Positions 14,983 to 24,910 are shown, counted from the first letter of the stretch. The stretch is DNA of 64,000 bases from Altibacter sp. (GCF_019913785.1 NZ_JAIOHK010000011.1:53327-117326); one strand, 5' to 3'. The notes: generated from the sequence alone by a model not told the origin. Numbers and translations: made by a program.

Positions 14983-17088
14983 ATGAAAATATATGATGAC
15001 AAACACATTAAGAATGTAGTATTTGTGGGGGCTCACAACAGCGGTAAGACTACATTGGCCGAAACCATGTTGTTTGAAGCTGGTTTAATAAACCGCCGCG
15101 GTACCGTGGAAGCTAAGAACACTGTTTCCGACCATCACGAGGTAGAACACGAAAGAGGAAATTCGGTATACGCCACCCCACTTCATACCGAATGGCGGAA
15201 CTATAAGATAAATATTATCGACACCCCGGGTTTAGACGATTTTATAGGAGAGATCATATCTTCCATTCGTGTTGCCGATACGATCGTTACGGTATTGAAT
15301 GGGCAACATGGGGTAGAAGTGGGCACCGAAATCATCTGGAGCTATATCAGCAAATACAATAAGCCTACTCTTTTTGTCATTAATCAAATTGACCATCCCA
15401 ATGCAAAATTTGAAGAAAGCTATAAAAGTATTAAATCACTCGTTGGGAACAACGCGGTTAAGATACAATATCCGTACGTCCTCGACGGAGCTCAGTGCAT
15501 CATCGATGTATTGAAAATGAAACTCTATAAGTTTTCTCCCGAAGGAGGGAAACCTGAGAAATTAGAGATCCCCGATGATCAGAAGGAGCTTGCGGCCGAA
15601 TTACAAAACGAATTGATCGAAAGGGCTGCCGAGAACGATGAAGCCTTGATGGAATTGTTTTTTGAAAAGGGAACCCTGAACGAAGATGAAATGCGTGAAG
15701 GCATCAAAGCCGGCATGTTGAACCATGAACTCTTCCCGGTCTTTTGTATGAGTGCTCTCAATGATATGGGTAGCGGAAGGTTGATGGGCTTCATTGACAA
15801 TGTGGCCCCTGCAGCTGCCGATTTGCAACCGGAGCAAAGTGTTGAAGGCAATGAGATTCCTAGTACCAAGGATGCGCCTACAGCACTTTTTGTGTTTAAA
15901 ACAGTGTATCAACCCAACTTAGGGCAAATAACCTTCTTTAAGGTGATATCGGGTGAGATTCGTCTCAATGATCGATTGGTAAACACGAGAAATGATGAAA
16001 CTGAAGTGATAAACCAGCTCTTTATCATGGACGGTAAAGAACGAAATTCGGTTACTAAACTAACTGTTGGTGATATTGGTGCTACCTTAAAGCTAAAATA
16101 TACCGAAACGAACGATACCCTGGCCGCACCGGGTAAGGCAATTAGAATAAAACCCATACAATATCCACAGCCTAGAATACGAAAATCAATAGTTGCAGAA
16201 AACAAAAACGACGAAGAGAAATTAAGTGATGCACTTAAGAAAATTCATAGTCAGGACCCTACGGTCATAGTCTCTTTTTCAAAAGAGGCACGCCAGTTGA
16301 TACTATCGTGTCAAGGCGAATTGCATTTGGCCATCATCGATTGGACGCTAAAAAACATCTACGGGGTCGAAGCCAAATTCGAAAAACCAAAGATTTCGTA
16401 TCGAGAAACCATACAGCGTGCATCCAATGCCAATTATCGACATAAGAAACAATCGGGTGGTTCGGGGCAATTTGCCCAAGTGCATATGAAAATCGAACCC
16501 TGGAGTGAGGGTATGGAAGAACCGGATGGGTTTAATATCAGAGGAAAGGAAGAAATGGACCTACCCTGGGGCGGGAAATTGATCTTTTACAATTGTATTG
16601 TTGGGGGTGTGATCGATCAGCGTTATTTGCCTTCTGTAATGAAAGGGGTCTTGGAAGTCATGGAGGAAGGGCCGCTTACGGGCTCCTATATACGAGACGT
16701 TCGGGTGATGGTGTACGATGGTAAGATGCACTCGGTAGACTCAAACGATATCTCCTTTAAGATTGCAGGCGCTCATGCCTTTAAAGAAGCCTTTTTAAAT
16801 GCCAACCCAAAATTATTAGAACCCACCTTGGAATTGACCGTGAAAGTTCCTGAGGAAATGGTTGGAAATGTAATGACCGATCTGCAATCCAGAAGATCCA
16901 TTATTCAGGGAATCGATAGCAACGATAGCTATCAGATTTTAAAATGTATTACACCCGAATCTGAATTATACGGGTATTCCACCAACCTTAGATCGTTAAC
17001 ACAGGGAAGAGCGACTTTTATGTCTGAATTCTCATCCTACCAACCGGTACCTCCTAATGTTCAAAAAGACTTGGTAAATAACATGTAA
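14983..17088 (+). CDS. Elongation factor G-like translational GTPase
   Basis: From ATG 14983 the protein has 701 residues; the frame can be read back to a TTG at 14950. The G1 loop is 'GAHNSGKTT' (residues 16-24), G3 is 'DTPGLDDF' and G4 is 'NQID' instead of the usual NKxD. Domains II to V of EF-G follow ('GELHLAIIDWTLKNIYGVEA' for domain III and 'YRHKKQSGGSGQFAQVHMKIEP' for domain IV). It is an EF-G paralog of the FusA2/'elongation factor G-like' type, whose cellular role is not settled. It should not be called the sole EF-G of the cell. No operon partner is obvious. Confidence 0.87.
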   Translation: MKIYDDKHIKNVVFVGAHNSGKTTLAETMLFEAGLINRRGTVEAKNTVSDHHEVEHERGNSVYATPLHTEWRNYKINIIDTPGLDDFIGEIISSIRVADTIVTVLNGQHGVEVGTEIIWSYISKYNKPTLFVINQIDHPNAKFEESYKSIKSLVGNNAVKIQYPYVLDGAQCIIDVLKMKLYKFSPEGGKPEKLEIPDDQKELAAELQNELIERAAENDEALMELFFEKGTLNEDEMREGIKAGMLNHELFPVFCMSALNDMGSGRLMGFIDNVAPAAADLQPEQSVEGNEIPSTKDAPTALFVFKTVYQPNLGQITFFKVISGEIRLNDRLVNTRNDETEVINQLFIMDGKERNSVTKLTVGDIGATLKLKYTETNDTLAAPGKAIRIKPIQYPQPRIRKSIVAENKNDEEKLSDALKKIHSQDPTVIVSFSKEARQLILSCQGELHLAIIDWTLKNIYGVEAKFEKPKISYRETIQRASNANYRHKKQSGGSGQFAQVHMKIEPWSEGMEEPDGFNIRGKEEMDLPWGGKLIFYNCIVGGVIDQRYLPSVMKGVLEVMEEGPLTGSYIRDVRVMVYDGKMHSVDSNDISFKIAGAHAFKEAFLNANPKLLEPTLELTVKVPEEMVGNVMTDLQSRRSIIQGIDSNDSYQILKCITPESELYGYSTNLRSLTQGRATFMSEFSSYQPVPPNVQKDLVNNM

Positions 17089-17155
17089 ATAGTGTTTCTT
17101 ATATGGAGCACTTAATTATTATTTAAAAGTATGTGCAAATGTATCTTGTAAATGA

Positions 17156-17163
17156 TACCTTTG
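17156..17163 (+). promoter_or_regulatory. Bacteroidota -7 promoter element (TACCTTTG)
   Basis: A perfect TAnnTTTG match 36 bp before the ATG at 17200 of the cold-shock-domain gene. Confidence 0.6.
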
Positions 17164-17199
17164 CCTACCTACGCATATATAAACTAATTTAAACATCGA

Positions 17200-17655
17200 A
17201 TGGCTAAATCGCAGCAGACGTATAGTAAGAGTGAGAAGGAGAAGAAGAGATTAAAGAAACGAGAGGAAAAACAGAAAAAAAAGGAAGCGCGTAAAGCCGA
17301 AGCCAAAGAGAATCCCGGAATCCAATTTGCCTATGTGGATCATTTAGGGAATTTAACCGATACACCACCAGATCCCTCTAAAAAAGTAAAAGTAGAAGCA
17401 GCTAGCATTGAAATAGGTATTCCTAAAATGGAGGAAGGTGACCGCGTAGCTTTCGATCCCGTTCGAAAAGGAAAAGTGTCTTTTTTCGATTCTTCCAAAG
17501 GATTCGGATTTATCATTGACGATGTCAATGAAGAGAAATACTTTACACATGTGAGTGGATTAATAGATACCATTGTAGAAAACGATCACGTTTCCTTTGA
17601 ACTTGAAAAGGGCCAACGTGGGATGAACGCGGTCAAAGTAACCCTCATCAAGTAA
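17200..17655 (+). CDS. Cold-shock-domain protein with Lys-rich N-terminus
   Basis: The 151-residue protein has a strongly basic, coiled N-terminal third ('KSEKEKKRLKKREEKQKKKE'). A linker follows, then a cold-shock OB-fold domain (residues ~80-150) with the RNP1 motif 'SKGFGFI' and the RNP2-like motif 'KYFTHVSG'. It should bind single-stranded RNA or DNA. The architecture (basic extension plus C-terminal CSD) is usual in Flavobacteriia and lies next to a DEAD-box RNA helicase (17809-19164), which suggests a shared part in RNA structure at low temperature. That link is inference. Confidence 0.88.
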   Translation: MAKSQQTYSKSEKEKKRLKKREEKQKKKEARKAEAKENPGIQFAYVDHLGNLTDTPPDPSKKVKVEAASIEIGIPKMEEGDRVAFDPVRKGKVSFFDSSKGFGFIIDDVNEEKYFTHVSGLIDTIVENDHVSFELEKGQRGMNAVKVTLIK

Positions 17656-17771
17656 CCGCTCGATTTTAATTGAGCTCCCAAAATTCAGCACTTCATAATT
17701 TCTTTTATCACGCATTGTTCGAGCCTGGCTATGTTTGACCGATAAATTTCTATTTCCGAAAAAAGAGTACC

Positions 17772-17779
17772 TATCTTTG
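17772..17779 (+). promoter_or_regulatory. Bacteroidota -7 promoter element (TATCTTTG)
   Basis: A TAnnTTTG match 29 bp before the ATG at 17809 of the RNA helicase gene. Confidence 0.6.
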
Positions 17780-17808
17780 CCACTATTCGAATAAAACAGA
17801 ATTACGGC

Positions 17809-19164
17809 ATGCAGTCATTCGACGAGTTTAATATTTCCAACCAACTACAAAACGCAATCACCGACCTGGGCTTTGAAACACCCACCCCCATACAGGTTGA
17901 GGCATTTCCTGTGGTTGCATCGGGTAAAGATATAGTGGGAATTGCGCAAACGGGAACCGGAAAGACGCTCGCCTATATGTTGCCTATTTTGCAGCAGTTG
18001 TCATTTTCTAAACAAATCCAACCTCGGGTTTTGGTACTTGTCCCTACGCGTGAGCTTGTGGTGCAGGTGGTGGAAGAGATAGAAAAATTCGCCAAATATT
18101 CCTCTGTTCGTGTCATCGGGGTATACGGAGGGGTAAATATGAATCGACAAAAAGAAGAAGTGGCCCAAGGATGCGATATCGTGGTCGCTACCCCCGGACG
18201 GCTGTACGATCTAGTGCTGAGTAGGGCGCTGCAGTTAAAATCAGTAAAGAAGTTGGTGATAGATGAAGTAGATGTAATGCTCGATCTGGGCTTCAGGTTT
18301 CAACTTACAAATATCTTCGATCTATTACCGGAGCGAAGACAAAATATCATGTTTTCGGCTACCATGACCGACGAGATCGATGCACTCATACAAGATTTCT
18401 TCCTTAATACTGAAAAGATTTCAGTAGCCGTAAGCGGAACCCCGCTGGATACAATTTCACAACAGGCCATGGCCGTTCCCAACTTCTATTCGAAGGTGAA
18501 TCTACTGCTTCATATACTGCAGGATAAAGAGCTATACGACAAAGTGTTAGTGTTTGTTTCAAATAAAAAGAATGCGGACCTTATTTTCGAACTTTTAGCA
18601 GCGCGCTTTGCCGATGAGATCTGTGTCATCCATTCGAATAAATCACAGAACTACCGCCTGCGCTCCATTAAACAGTTTGATGAAGGTACCAACAGGATCC
18701 TGGTGACCACCGATGTCATGGCCAGAGGCTTGGACTTGAATGAGATTTCACATGTGATTAACTTCGACACGCCTTCTTTTCCCGAAAATTATATGCACCG
18801 CATTGGTAGAACGGGTCGCGCAGAAAAGGAAGGGAATTCACTGCTGCTTTATACCGAAAAGGAAACCAACGCCAAGGAAGCCATTGAGCGGTTAATGGAA
18901 TATAAGATTCCGTTGTTAGCATGGCCTTCAGAAGTAAGCGTTTCAAAAGAATTGACTTCCGAAGAACAACCAAAACTAACCGAACCAAACAATCCTATCA
19001 AACGCAATGTCGATACGGAAGCGGGTTCAGGCTTCCATGAGAAAAAGGAAAAGAACAAACAAGTCAATCAAGGAGGGTCTTATAAGCGCATCATCAAAAA
19101 GAAATACAAAAAGCCAAAGACCAAGGGCGACAAGAACTACAATAAGCGCAATAAAAAGAAGTAA
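17809..19164 (+). CDS. DEAD-box-family ATP-dependent RNA helicase (DEVD variant)
   Basis: The 451-residue RhlE-like helicase has the Q motif ('FETPTPIQ'), Walker A 'AQTGTGKT' (46-53), 'PTRELVVQV', 'TPGRL', motif II as Asp-Glu-Val-Asp (152-155) instead of DEAD, motif III 'FSATM', and 'VTTDVMARGLDL' and 'HRIGRTGRAEKEG' in the second RecA domain. The tail after residue ~375 is very basic ('IIKKKYKKPKTKGDKNYNK'), as in helicases that bind RNA through a C-terminal extension. It probably remodels rRNA or cold-stabilised mRNA. It lies 153 bp after a cold-shock-domain gene and has its own promoter. Confidence 0.92.
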   Translation: MQSFDEFNISNQLQNAITDLGFETPTPIQVEAFPVVASGKDIVGIAQTGTGKTLAYMLPILQQLSFSKQIQPRVLVLVPTRELVVQVVEEIEKFAKYSSVRVIGVYGGVNMNRQKEEVAQGCDIVVATPGRLYDLVLSRALQLKSVKKLVIDEVDVMLDLGFRFQLTNIFDLLPERRQNIMFSATMTDEIDALIQDFFLNTEKISVAVSGTPLDTISQQAMAVPNFYSKVNLLLHILQDKELYDKVLVFVSNKKNADLIFELLAARFADEICVIHSNKSQNYRLRSIKQFDEGTNRILVTTDVMARGLDLNEISHVINFDTPSFPENYMHRIGRTGRAEKEGNSLLLYTEKETNAKEAIERLMEYKIPLLAWPSEVSVSKELTSEEQPKLTEPNNPIKRNVDTEAGSGFHEKKEKNKQVNQGGSYKRIIKKKYKKPKTKGDKNYNKRNKKK

Positions 19165-19187
19165 ATACAGGAGTAGACACCTAACCA

Positions 19188-20453
19188 ATGGCAAAGAACG
19201 ATCCATACGCTGCACTTCGCTTTAGGGAATTCAATATATTTTTAGGAGTACGGTTTGCCATGGTATTTGCATGGTCCATGCAGTTTGTTGTGATCGAATG
19301 GCAGGTGTATAGCATCACCAAAGACCCATTATCATTAGGAATCATAGGCCTTATGGAAGTAATTCCTGCCGTTGCCATGGCACTTTTCGCAGGACATATT
19401 GTCGACCAAAGCGAGAAACGAAATTTATTGATCAAATGCATCGCCGGATTCTCAGTCGTTAGCCTGGGTCTGTTTCTTATTACCTGGCCGCTCATCATCT
19501 CCGATATGACCCAGAACAGCATCCTGTATATCATGTATGCGCTTGTATTTGTAGGCGGAATTGTACGTGCTTTTTTGGGGCCTACGGTATTTTCGCTCTT
19601 CTCATTATTGGTGCCGAAAAAAATATATCCCAACGCCGCTACCTGGAGCAGTTCTACCTGGCAACTCGGCGCAATTGTTGGGCCTGCAGTAGGTGGTTTT
19701 ACCATATATTTAATAGGGGTACACTGGTCCATGTGTATTATTTTTGGTCTGTCTTTGATCGCCCTGCTCTTACTGCTTCAAATTCCGAGGAAACCCATTT
19801 TGAATCCGAATATTGGAGAACCCGTCTTGAAGAGTCTACGGGAGGGAATTCGATTTGTGCGTAAGACCAGAGTCATCCTAAGCGTACTGGTCTTGGATAT
19901 GTTTGCCGTGCTCTTTGGTGGCGCCGTGGCATTACTTCCTATCTACGCACAGGACATCCTAAAAGTTGGCCCCGAAGGCTTTGGAATGCTGCGTGCAGCT
20001 CCTGCCGTAGGGGCCCTTGTAATTATGTTTACCTCTGCCTATTTCCCCTTGAACAAGAATGCCGGTATCAAATTATTGACAGCAATCTTCGGATTTGGAG
20101 TTTGTATTATCGCCTTCGGAATTTCCACCGTCTTCTGGATCTCTATGATAGCCCTTTTCTTCAGTGGTGTAACCGATGGGATTTCCATGATTATTCGTCA
20201 GACCATACTCCAACTGCGAACACCCGATGCCATGCGCGGAAGGGTAGCGGCTGTAAATTCGATGTTTGTGGGGTCTTCCAACGAATTAGGTGCTTTCGAA
20301 AGCGGTCTTACCGCCAAAATTATGGGAACGGTTACCGCTGTAGTGTTTGGCGGTAGTATGACCCTGTTTACGGTACTGCTTACCGCCTATAAATTTCCGC
20401 GATTGCGAAAACTGGACCTGCGGAAAGATATAGCAGCACATGAAGCAAACTAG
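19188..20453 (+). CDS. Major facilitator superfamily transporter
   Basis: The 421-residue protein has about twelve hydrophobic segments. The MFS loop motif after TM2 is 'GHIVDQSEKRNLL', and 'GPAVGGFTIYLIG' lies near TM5. It resembles the MFS_3/enterobactin-exporter-like group (EntS-like), which exports small molecules by proton antiport. The substrate is unknown. It lies 23 bp after the helicase stop, so it may be cotranscribed. Confidence 0.85.
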   Translation: MAKNDPYAALRFREFNIFLGVRFAMVFAWSMQFVVIEWQVYSITKDPLSLGIIGLMEVIPAVAMALFAGHIVDQSEKRNLLIKCIAGFSVVSLGLFLITWPLIISDMTQNSILYIMYALVFVGGIVRAFLGPTVFSLFSLLVPKKIYPNAATWSSSTWQLGAIVGPAVGGFTIYLIGVHWSMCIIFGLSLIALLLLLQIPRKPILNPNIGEPVLKSLREGIRFVRKTRVILSVLVLDMFAVLFGGAVALLPIYAQDILKVGPEGFGMLRAAPAVGALVIMFTSAYFPLNKNAGIKLLTAIFGFGVCIIAFGISTVFWISMIALFFSGVTDGISMIIRQTILQLRTPDAMRGRVAAVNSMFVGSSNELGAFESGLTAKIMGTVTAVVFGGSMTLFTVLLTAYKFPRLRKLDLRKDIAAHEAN

Positions 20454-20510
20454 CGCGGTTTTTTTTCTGAAGTAAGCTCGTTTCAGTAGCAGACAGCACA
20501 GAAATTAGAG

Positions 20511-20518
20511 TACATTTG
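20511..20518 (+). promoter_or_regulatory. Bacteroidota -7 promoter element (TACATTTG)
   Basis: A TAnnTTTG match 17 bp before the ATG at 20536 of the SDR gene. Confidence 0.55.
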
Positions 20519-20535
20519 CCGACTTATTTTTTTAT

Positions 20536-22092
20536 ATGAAAAAGAACGAATTGGACACGGCGAGTGGGTTTTCTTCCGAAGAAATTGAGAAGTGTATTAG
20601 CATTCTAAGCTTTTTGAATTCCAATACCGATGAAATCTTTGAAATCCCAAAAGAGCAGCGTACCGCCCTAATTAAGGCCTCAGGAATGCTATCGAGACCA
20701 GACAGGGACGAATTCTCTAGAAGAAAGAAGGATGCGAAAAAAGCCGAAAAACGGAAACAAGCGGCCAAAGACCGAACTGCCCGAAAGGAAACCGGTATTC
20801 GAAGCGCACGTGAAGCCATTGTATTTGTAGCGCCAAAATTACTTCCCAATTCCGAAATTTCCACAAAAGAAACACCCGAATTGGCCTCAGCCCGAAACTG
20901 CTATGTCTGTAAAACCCTGTTTACAAAACTGCACCATTTCTACGACACCATGTGTTCGGACTGTGGTGATTTTAACTATGCCAAGCGATTTCAAACAGCC
21001 GATTTAAAAGGCCAGGTAGCGGTCATTACCGGCTCCCGACTCAAAATAGGCTATCAATGTACCCTCATGTTATTACGAGCAGGTGCGACCGTAGTTGCCA
21101 CGACCAGGTTTCCGGTGGATTCGGCCTTGCGGTTTTCGAAGGAGGAGGATTTTACACAGTGGGGACATCGTCTAAAGATTCATGGCTTGGATCTGAGGCA
21201 TATTCCCAGTGTGGAGATTTTTTGCAACTATATAGAGCAGAAATACGATAGGCTAGATATTTTGATCAACAATGCAGCACAAACAGTGCGCCGTCCTGCC
21301 GGATTTTATCAGCATCTTATGGAGCACGAAGGAAAGCCATTAGAAGCCCTTCCAAAATTTGCCGCAGACCTGCTACACGATCATTATAAATGTTTAGAAG
21401 AAATAAATTCAATCACCGGCGGAACAAAGGAAAATATAAATAACACCCTCCCGGTGAGTTGGCATGGCCCCGAACCCGGTATTGGGTTACGCGCTTCGGC
21501 AAAACTCTCTCAAATCCCGTATAGCTTCGACAATTCGCTTTCTGCCAAAGAAGTGTTTCCGGAAGGACAGTTGGATGCCGATTTACAGCAGGTGGACCTT
21601 CGGAAAACCAATAGCTGGCGGTTAAAACTCGGCGAGATCGAAACCACCGAAATGGTCGAAGTGCAATTGGTAAACTCGGTGGCCCCCTTTGTTTTGTGTA
21701 ACCGACTTTCAGAAATGATGAAACGCGAGAACACCGGGCTTAAACATATTATCAATGTATCGGCCATGGAAGGAAAGTTTCACCGGTTTTTTAAGGAAGA
21801 TCGTCATCCCCATACCAACATGGCCAAAGCGGCACTTAATATGCTTACCCATACCGCCGCAGGAAGTTTAGCCAAAGAGGGAATTTACATCAATGCGGTG
21901 GATACAGGCTGGGTGACCGATGAAGACCCCGCAGATCTTGCGAGGCACAAAAAGGAAGTACACGATTTTCAACCTCCCTTAGACATAGTCGATGGGGCAG
22001 CACGTGTGATGGATCCCCTGTTTGATGGCATCAATATTGGAAAGCATTGGAGTGGAAAATTCTTAAAGGATTACCGTCCCATCGACTGGTAA
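20536..22092 (+). CDS. SDR-fold oxidoreductase-like protein with zinc ribbon
   Basis: This 518-residue protein is about twice the normal SDR length. The first ~115 residues are helical and very basic ('[20 protein letters not shown]'). Cys122/Cys125 and Cys140/Cys143 ('CYVC', 'CSDC') then form a four-cysteine zinc-ribbon-like knuckle. The SDR domain follows with '[12 protein letters not shown]', the 'NNAAQT' motif and 'INVSAMEG'. At the catalytic YxxxK site, Lys431 is present but the Tyr position is Thr427 ('TNMAK'). Activity may thus differ from normal dehydrogenases. The zinc part may bind nucleic acid or a protein. The substrate is unknown. Confidence 0.8.
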   Translation: MKKNELDTASGFSSEEIEKCISILSFLNSNTDEIFEIPKEQRTALIKASGMLSRPDRDEFSRRKKDAKKAEKRKQAAKDRTARKETGIRSAREAIVFVAPKLLPNSEISTKETPELASARNCYVCKTLFTKLHHFYDTMCSDCGDFNYAKRFQTADLKGQVAVITGSRLKIGYQCTLMLLRAGATVVATTRFPVDSALRFSKEEDFTQWGHRLKIHGLDLRHIPSVEIFCNYIEQKYDRLDILINNAAQTVRRPAGFYQHLMEHEGKPLEALPKFAADLLHDHYKCLEEINSITGGTKENINNTLPVSWHGPEPGIGLRASAKLSQIPYSFDNSLSAKEVFPEGQLDADLQQVDLRKTNSWRLKLGEIETTEMVEVQLVNSVAPFVLCNRLSEMMKRENTGLKHIINVSAMEGKFHRFFKEDRHPHTNMAKAALNMLTHTAAGSLAKEGIYINAVDTGWVTDEDPADLARHKKEVHDFQPPLDIVDGAARVMDPLFDGINIGKHWSGKFLKDYRPIDW

Positions 22093-22148
22093 GTATCGAT
22101 GCTCATAAAATTAACGGAATTCGTGACCGAAAAGCCTATAAAAGTAGG

Positions 22149-22156
22149 TACTTTTG
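22149..22156 (+). promoter_or_regulatory. Bacteroidota -7 promoter element (TACTTTTG)
   Basis: A TAnnTTTG match 25 bp before the ATG at 22181. It overlaps the upstream TTG codon at 22154, which therefore cannot be the start. Confidence 0.5.
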
Positions 22157-22180
22157 CAAAACCCTAAAATTGGGACGCAT

Positions 22181-23734
22181 ATGGCTGAAACTGCAATAGG
22201 ATTACAGGAACGGAAAACCGATAAGGAACTTTATAGCTATCAGAAAGGAGCAATTCAAAGGATCTTCGAGAAGTTTGAGTCGGCACCCGATGACTACCAC
22301 CTATTGTACCAACTGCCTACAGGAGGGGGGAAGACCGTTATTTTTTCTGAAATAGTGCGCCAATACCTCAAACACCATAATAAAAAGGTGCTGGTGATGA
22401 CGCACCGAATCGAGTTGTGCAAACAGACCTCCGAAATGCTGACCAGTTTCGGCGTGGTAAACAAGGTGGTGAATAGTACGGCCAATTTAGATGACCAAGC
22501 ACGCTATAGCTGTTTTGTGGCCATGGTGGAGACCTTGAATAATCGTTTACACGACGACAAGTTGGATATTTCAGATATTGGACTAGTTATTATTGATGAG
22601 GCACACTACAACTCTTTTACCAAGCTCTTCAAATTCTTCGACAAATCGTTTGTACTTGGCGTTACAGCCACACCGCTGAGTTCAAACAAGAACTTGCCCA
22701 TGAAGGACAATTACGATGCGCTAATTGCGGGAGAATCCATCGAGGCACTTATCGAAAATGAATTTCTGGCACGTGCCGAGATCATTCAGTACAATATGGG
22801 ATTAACTGCCTTGGAAGTGGGGTCCAATGGTGACTATACGGTCAAGTCTTCGGAAGATCTGTACACCACCAATACCATGTTGGACTATTTATTGGCGGCC
22901 TATCAAATGCATTCCGAAGGTAAAAAGACATTGATTTTCAACAATGGGATTAATACCTCCATTCAGGTGTATCACACCTTTAAGGCGGCCGGGTTACCCA
23001 TTGCGCATTTAGACAATACCGCAACCAAAAAGCAGCGTAAACAAATACTTAAATGGTTCAGAGAAACGCCCGATGCCATTTTAACTTCAGTAAGTATTTT
23101 AACCACAGGCTTTGATGAACCTACCATCGACACCATTATATTGAACCGTGCTACAAAATCGCTTACACTCTATTACCAGATGATTGGTCGTGGATCTCGT
23201 ATCCTCAACAACAAAGCAACGTTTCAAGTGATCGATCTGGGGAATAACTGCTACCGTTTTGGTCCTTGGGGTGCCGATCTAGATTGGAATGCCATCTTCC
23301 GTTCACCCGATTACTATATGGATCGTTTACTGGATGATGAAGAACTAGAAAGCAATTTTAAGTACGAATTACCGGAAGAGGTCCGAATACAATTCAACAA
23401 TACAAAAGACACCTATTTCGATATCAAAGGCGCCTATACAGATTCGGTCGTACGCGGGGCTTCTACCAAGGAGATACTCGAGCGTTCTATTGCGCAACAC
23501 GGTTATATGTGTACCGAAAATAGCGAAGACGTTTACGACGCACTGGCACTGGCCAAACTATTGGGTGATGATATTGACCATCGTATTGAAAAGTATGCAA
23601 AATGCATCAGCAAAAGCACCTATAATTTTATTAGTTGGTTGAAGGATGACTACCGACTCAAGTTACGTGCCTACCTCAGAGAGCATTTCGATACGATCTA
23701 CGAGGAAATTCATGGTCATGCCCCGGTAGAGTAG
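22181..23734 (+). CDS. DEAD/DEAH-box superfamily 2 helicase
   Basis: From ATG 22181 the protein has 517 residues. Motif I is 'PTGGGKT', motif II 'DEAH' ('VIIDEAHYN'), motif III 'GVTATPLSS', motif V 'TTGFDEPTIDTIILNRATKS' and motif VI 'QMIGRGSR'. This is the SF2 pattern of the type I restriction/UvrB-like helicases (N-terminal ResIII domain plus helicase C). A ~130-residue C-terminal extension ('LAKLLGDDIDHRIEKYAKCI') is of unknown function. It probably acts on DNA. No restriction-modification or nuclease gene lies beside it, so a stand-alone role is likely. Confidence 0.88.
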   Translation: MAETAIGLQERKTDKELYSYQKGAIQRIFEKFESAPDDYHLLYQLPTGGGKTVIFSEIVRQYLKHHNKKVLVMTHRIELCKQTSEMLTSFGVVNKVVNSTANLDDQARYSCFVAMVETLNNRLHDDKLDISDIGLVIIDEAHYNSFTKLFKFFDKSFVLGVTATPLSSNKNLPMKDNYDALIAGESIEALIENEFLARAEIIQYNMGLTALEVGSNGDYTVKSSEDLYTTNTMLDYLLAAYQMHSEGKKTLIFNNGINTSIQVYHTFKAAGLPIAHLDNTATKKQRKQILKWFRETPDAILTSVSILTTGFDEPTIDTIILNRATKSLTLYYQMIGRGSRILNNKATFQVIDLGNNCYRFGPWGADLDWNAIFRSPDYYMDRLLDDEELESNFKYELPEEVRIQFNNTKDTYFDIKGAYTDSVVRGASTKEILERSIAQHGYMCTENSEDVYDALALAKLLGDDIDHRIEKYAKCISKSTYNFISWLKDDYRLKLRAYLREHFDTIYEEIHGHAPVE

Positions 23735-23867
23735 CAATTCGGCTTGATAATAATGGTTGCTTTGATAGCAATAAATACTTCGGAATAGCTATTATCTTAA
23801 TCTAGTGTAAGAAGTTTATTAAAAGGAATGCGTACTATTGTACGTCCAAAAGAATGTGTTTTTTTCA

Positions 23868-24809
23868 ATGCCGAAGCAATCAAATCTAGTCCTAGTTGTA
23901 CTTGCATTTTTCTCTATCTATGTCATATGGGGTTCTACCTATTTGCTGAATAAAATTGCGGTAGCCCAATTGGAACCTTTTATGCTGGCCTCCGTGCGAT
24001 TTACCACGGCAGGCCTTTTGATTTTCCTGATTGCCAAAATTATGGGGATTTCACTTGCCATTACTAAGAACCAGTTGCGAAATACCATGATTGCCGGATT
24101 TCTATTTCTGGGCTTCGGAAATGGAATTGTGGTTTGGGCCTTAAAATATGTAGATAGCGGTTTTGCCGCTTTGGAGATTTCGGCACAACCCCTAGTCGTA
24201 CTCATCCTCATGCGTATTGTTCAAGGTAAGAAGATAAAACCCATGTCTTTGGTAGGTGTCGTTTTGGGCGTGATAGGGATTTACCTATTGGTGAGTCAGA
24301 AGGCACTAATTAGTCAGGAAAACTCCGTCATTGGGATGGTCATGATCTTTGTCTGTATGATTAGCTGGGCCTATGGTAGCCTGTTTGTAGGAAAGGCCGA
24401 CCTACCTTCCAACTTTTTTGTCAACACAGGCTATCAAATGTTCACAGCCGGTTTGATGCTGGCCATTTCAAGTGTGCTATTTGGCGAGGCTTGGAGCCTT
24501 CCCACAGAGTGGAGCACAGACGTACAGTATTCCATGGTCTTATTAATTATCTTCGGAAGCATTATTGCCTTTACTTCCTTTAACTATTTACTAAAGGTAG
24601 TTTCTCCCGAAAAGGTGGCAACTTCCACCTATGTGAACCCGATTATCGCCTTAGCGTTGGGGTGGTATTTCTTAGACGAACAAATCACCACCCAATCCAT
24701 CGTTGCTGCAGTCGTTCTGCTTACCGGAGTTTATTTTATAAATACTTCTAAAAAAGGCGTAACCCTCTCCAGGTTTTCAAGTAAAGGGGGGGCGAGTTCA
24801 AAAAAGTAG
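23868..24809 (+). CDS. EamA/DMT-family transporter
   Basis: From ATG 23868 the protein has 313 residues; a TTG at 23838 is the only upstream option. About ten hydrophobic helices are arranged as two EamA halves. The first half has 'IYVIWGSTYLLNKIAV' and 'GFGNGIVVWALKYVDSGFAAL', and the second 'SWAYGSLFVGKADLPSNF' and 'FTSFNYLLKVVSPEKVATSTYVNPIIALALGW', a classic EamA signature. Such proteins export amino acids or other small metabolites. The substrate is unknown. Confidence 0.9.
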   Translation: MPKQSNLVLVVLAFFSIYVIWGSTYLLNKIAVAQLEPFMLASVRFTTAGLLIFLIAKIMGISLAITKNQLRNTMIAGFLFLGFGNGIVVWALKYVDSGFAALEISAQPLVVLILMRIVQGKKIKPMSLVGVVLGVIGIYLLVSQKALISQENSVIGMVMIFVCMISWAYGSLFVGKADLPSNFFVNTGYQMFTAGLMLAISSVLFGEAWSLPTEWSTDVQYSMVLLIIFGSIIAFTSFNYLLKVVSPEKVATSTYVNPIIALALGWYFLDEQITTQSIVAAVVLLTGVYFINTSKKGVTLSRFSSKGGASSKK

Positions 24810-24818
24810 GTGACCAAC

Positions 24819-24826
24819 TATTTTTG
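24819..24826 (+). promoter_or_regulatory. Bacteroidota -7 promoter element (TATTTTTG)
   Basis: A TAnnTTTG match 84 bp before the ATG at 24911 of the M61 peptidase gene. The 5' leader would be long, so the match may be by chance. Confidence 0.4.
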
Positions 24827-24910
24827 TAGTAGTAATCGCCCTGTTGATTGTAACATTTAAAGCCTTTTTGCGTCTACTAATCAAACAAAAAAGAAAAATA
24901 GTACAGCGTT

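Noticed and set aside
17658..17675. Terminator after the cold-shock-domain gene at 17200-17655
   Set aside because: GCTC...GAGC gives only a weak stem with no T-run.
22181..23734. Type I or III restriction-modification system
   Set aside because: The helicase has the ResIII pattern, but no methyltransferase, specificity or nuclease gene lies next to it.
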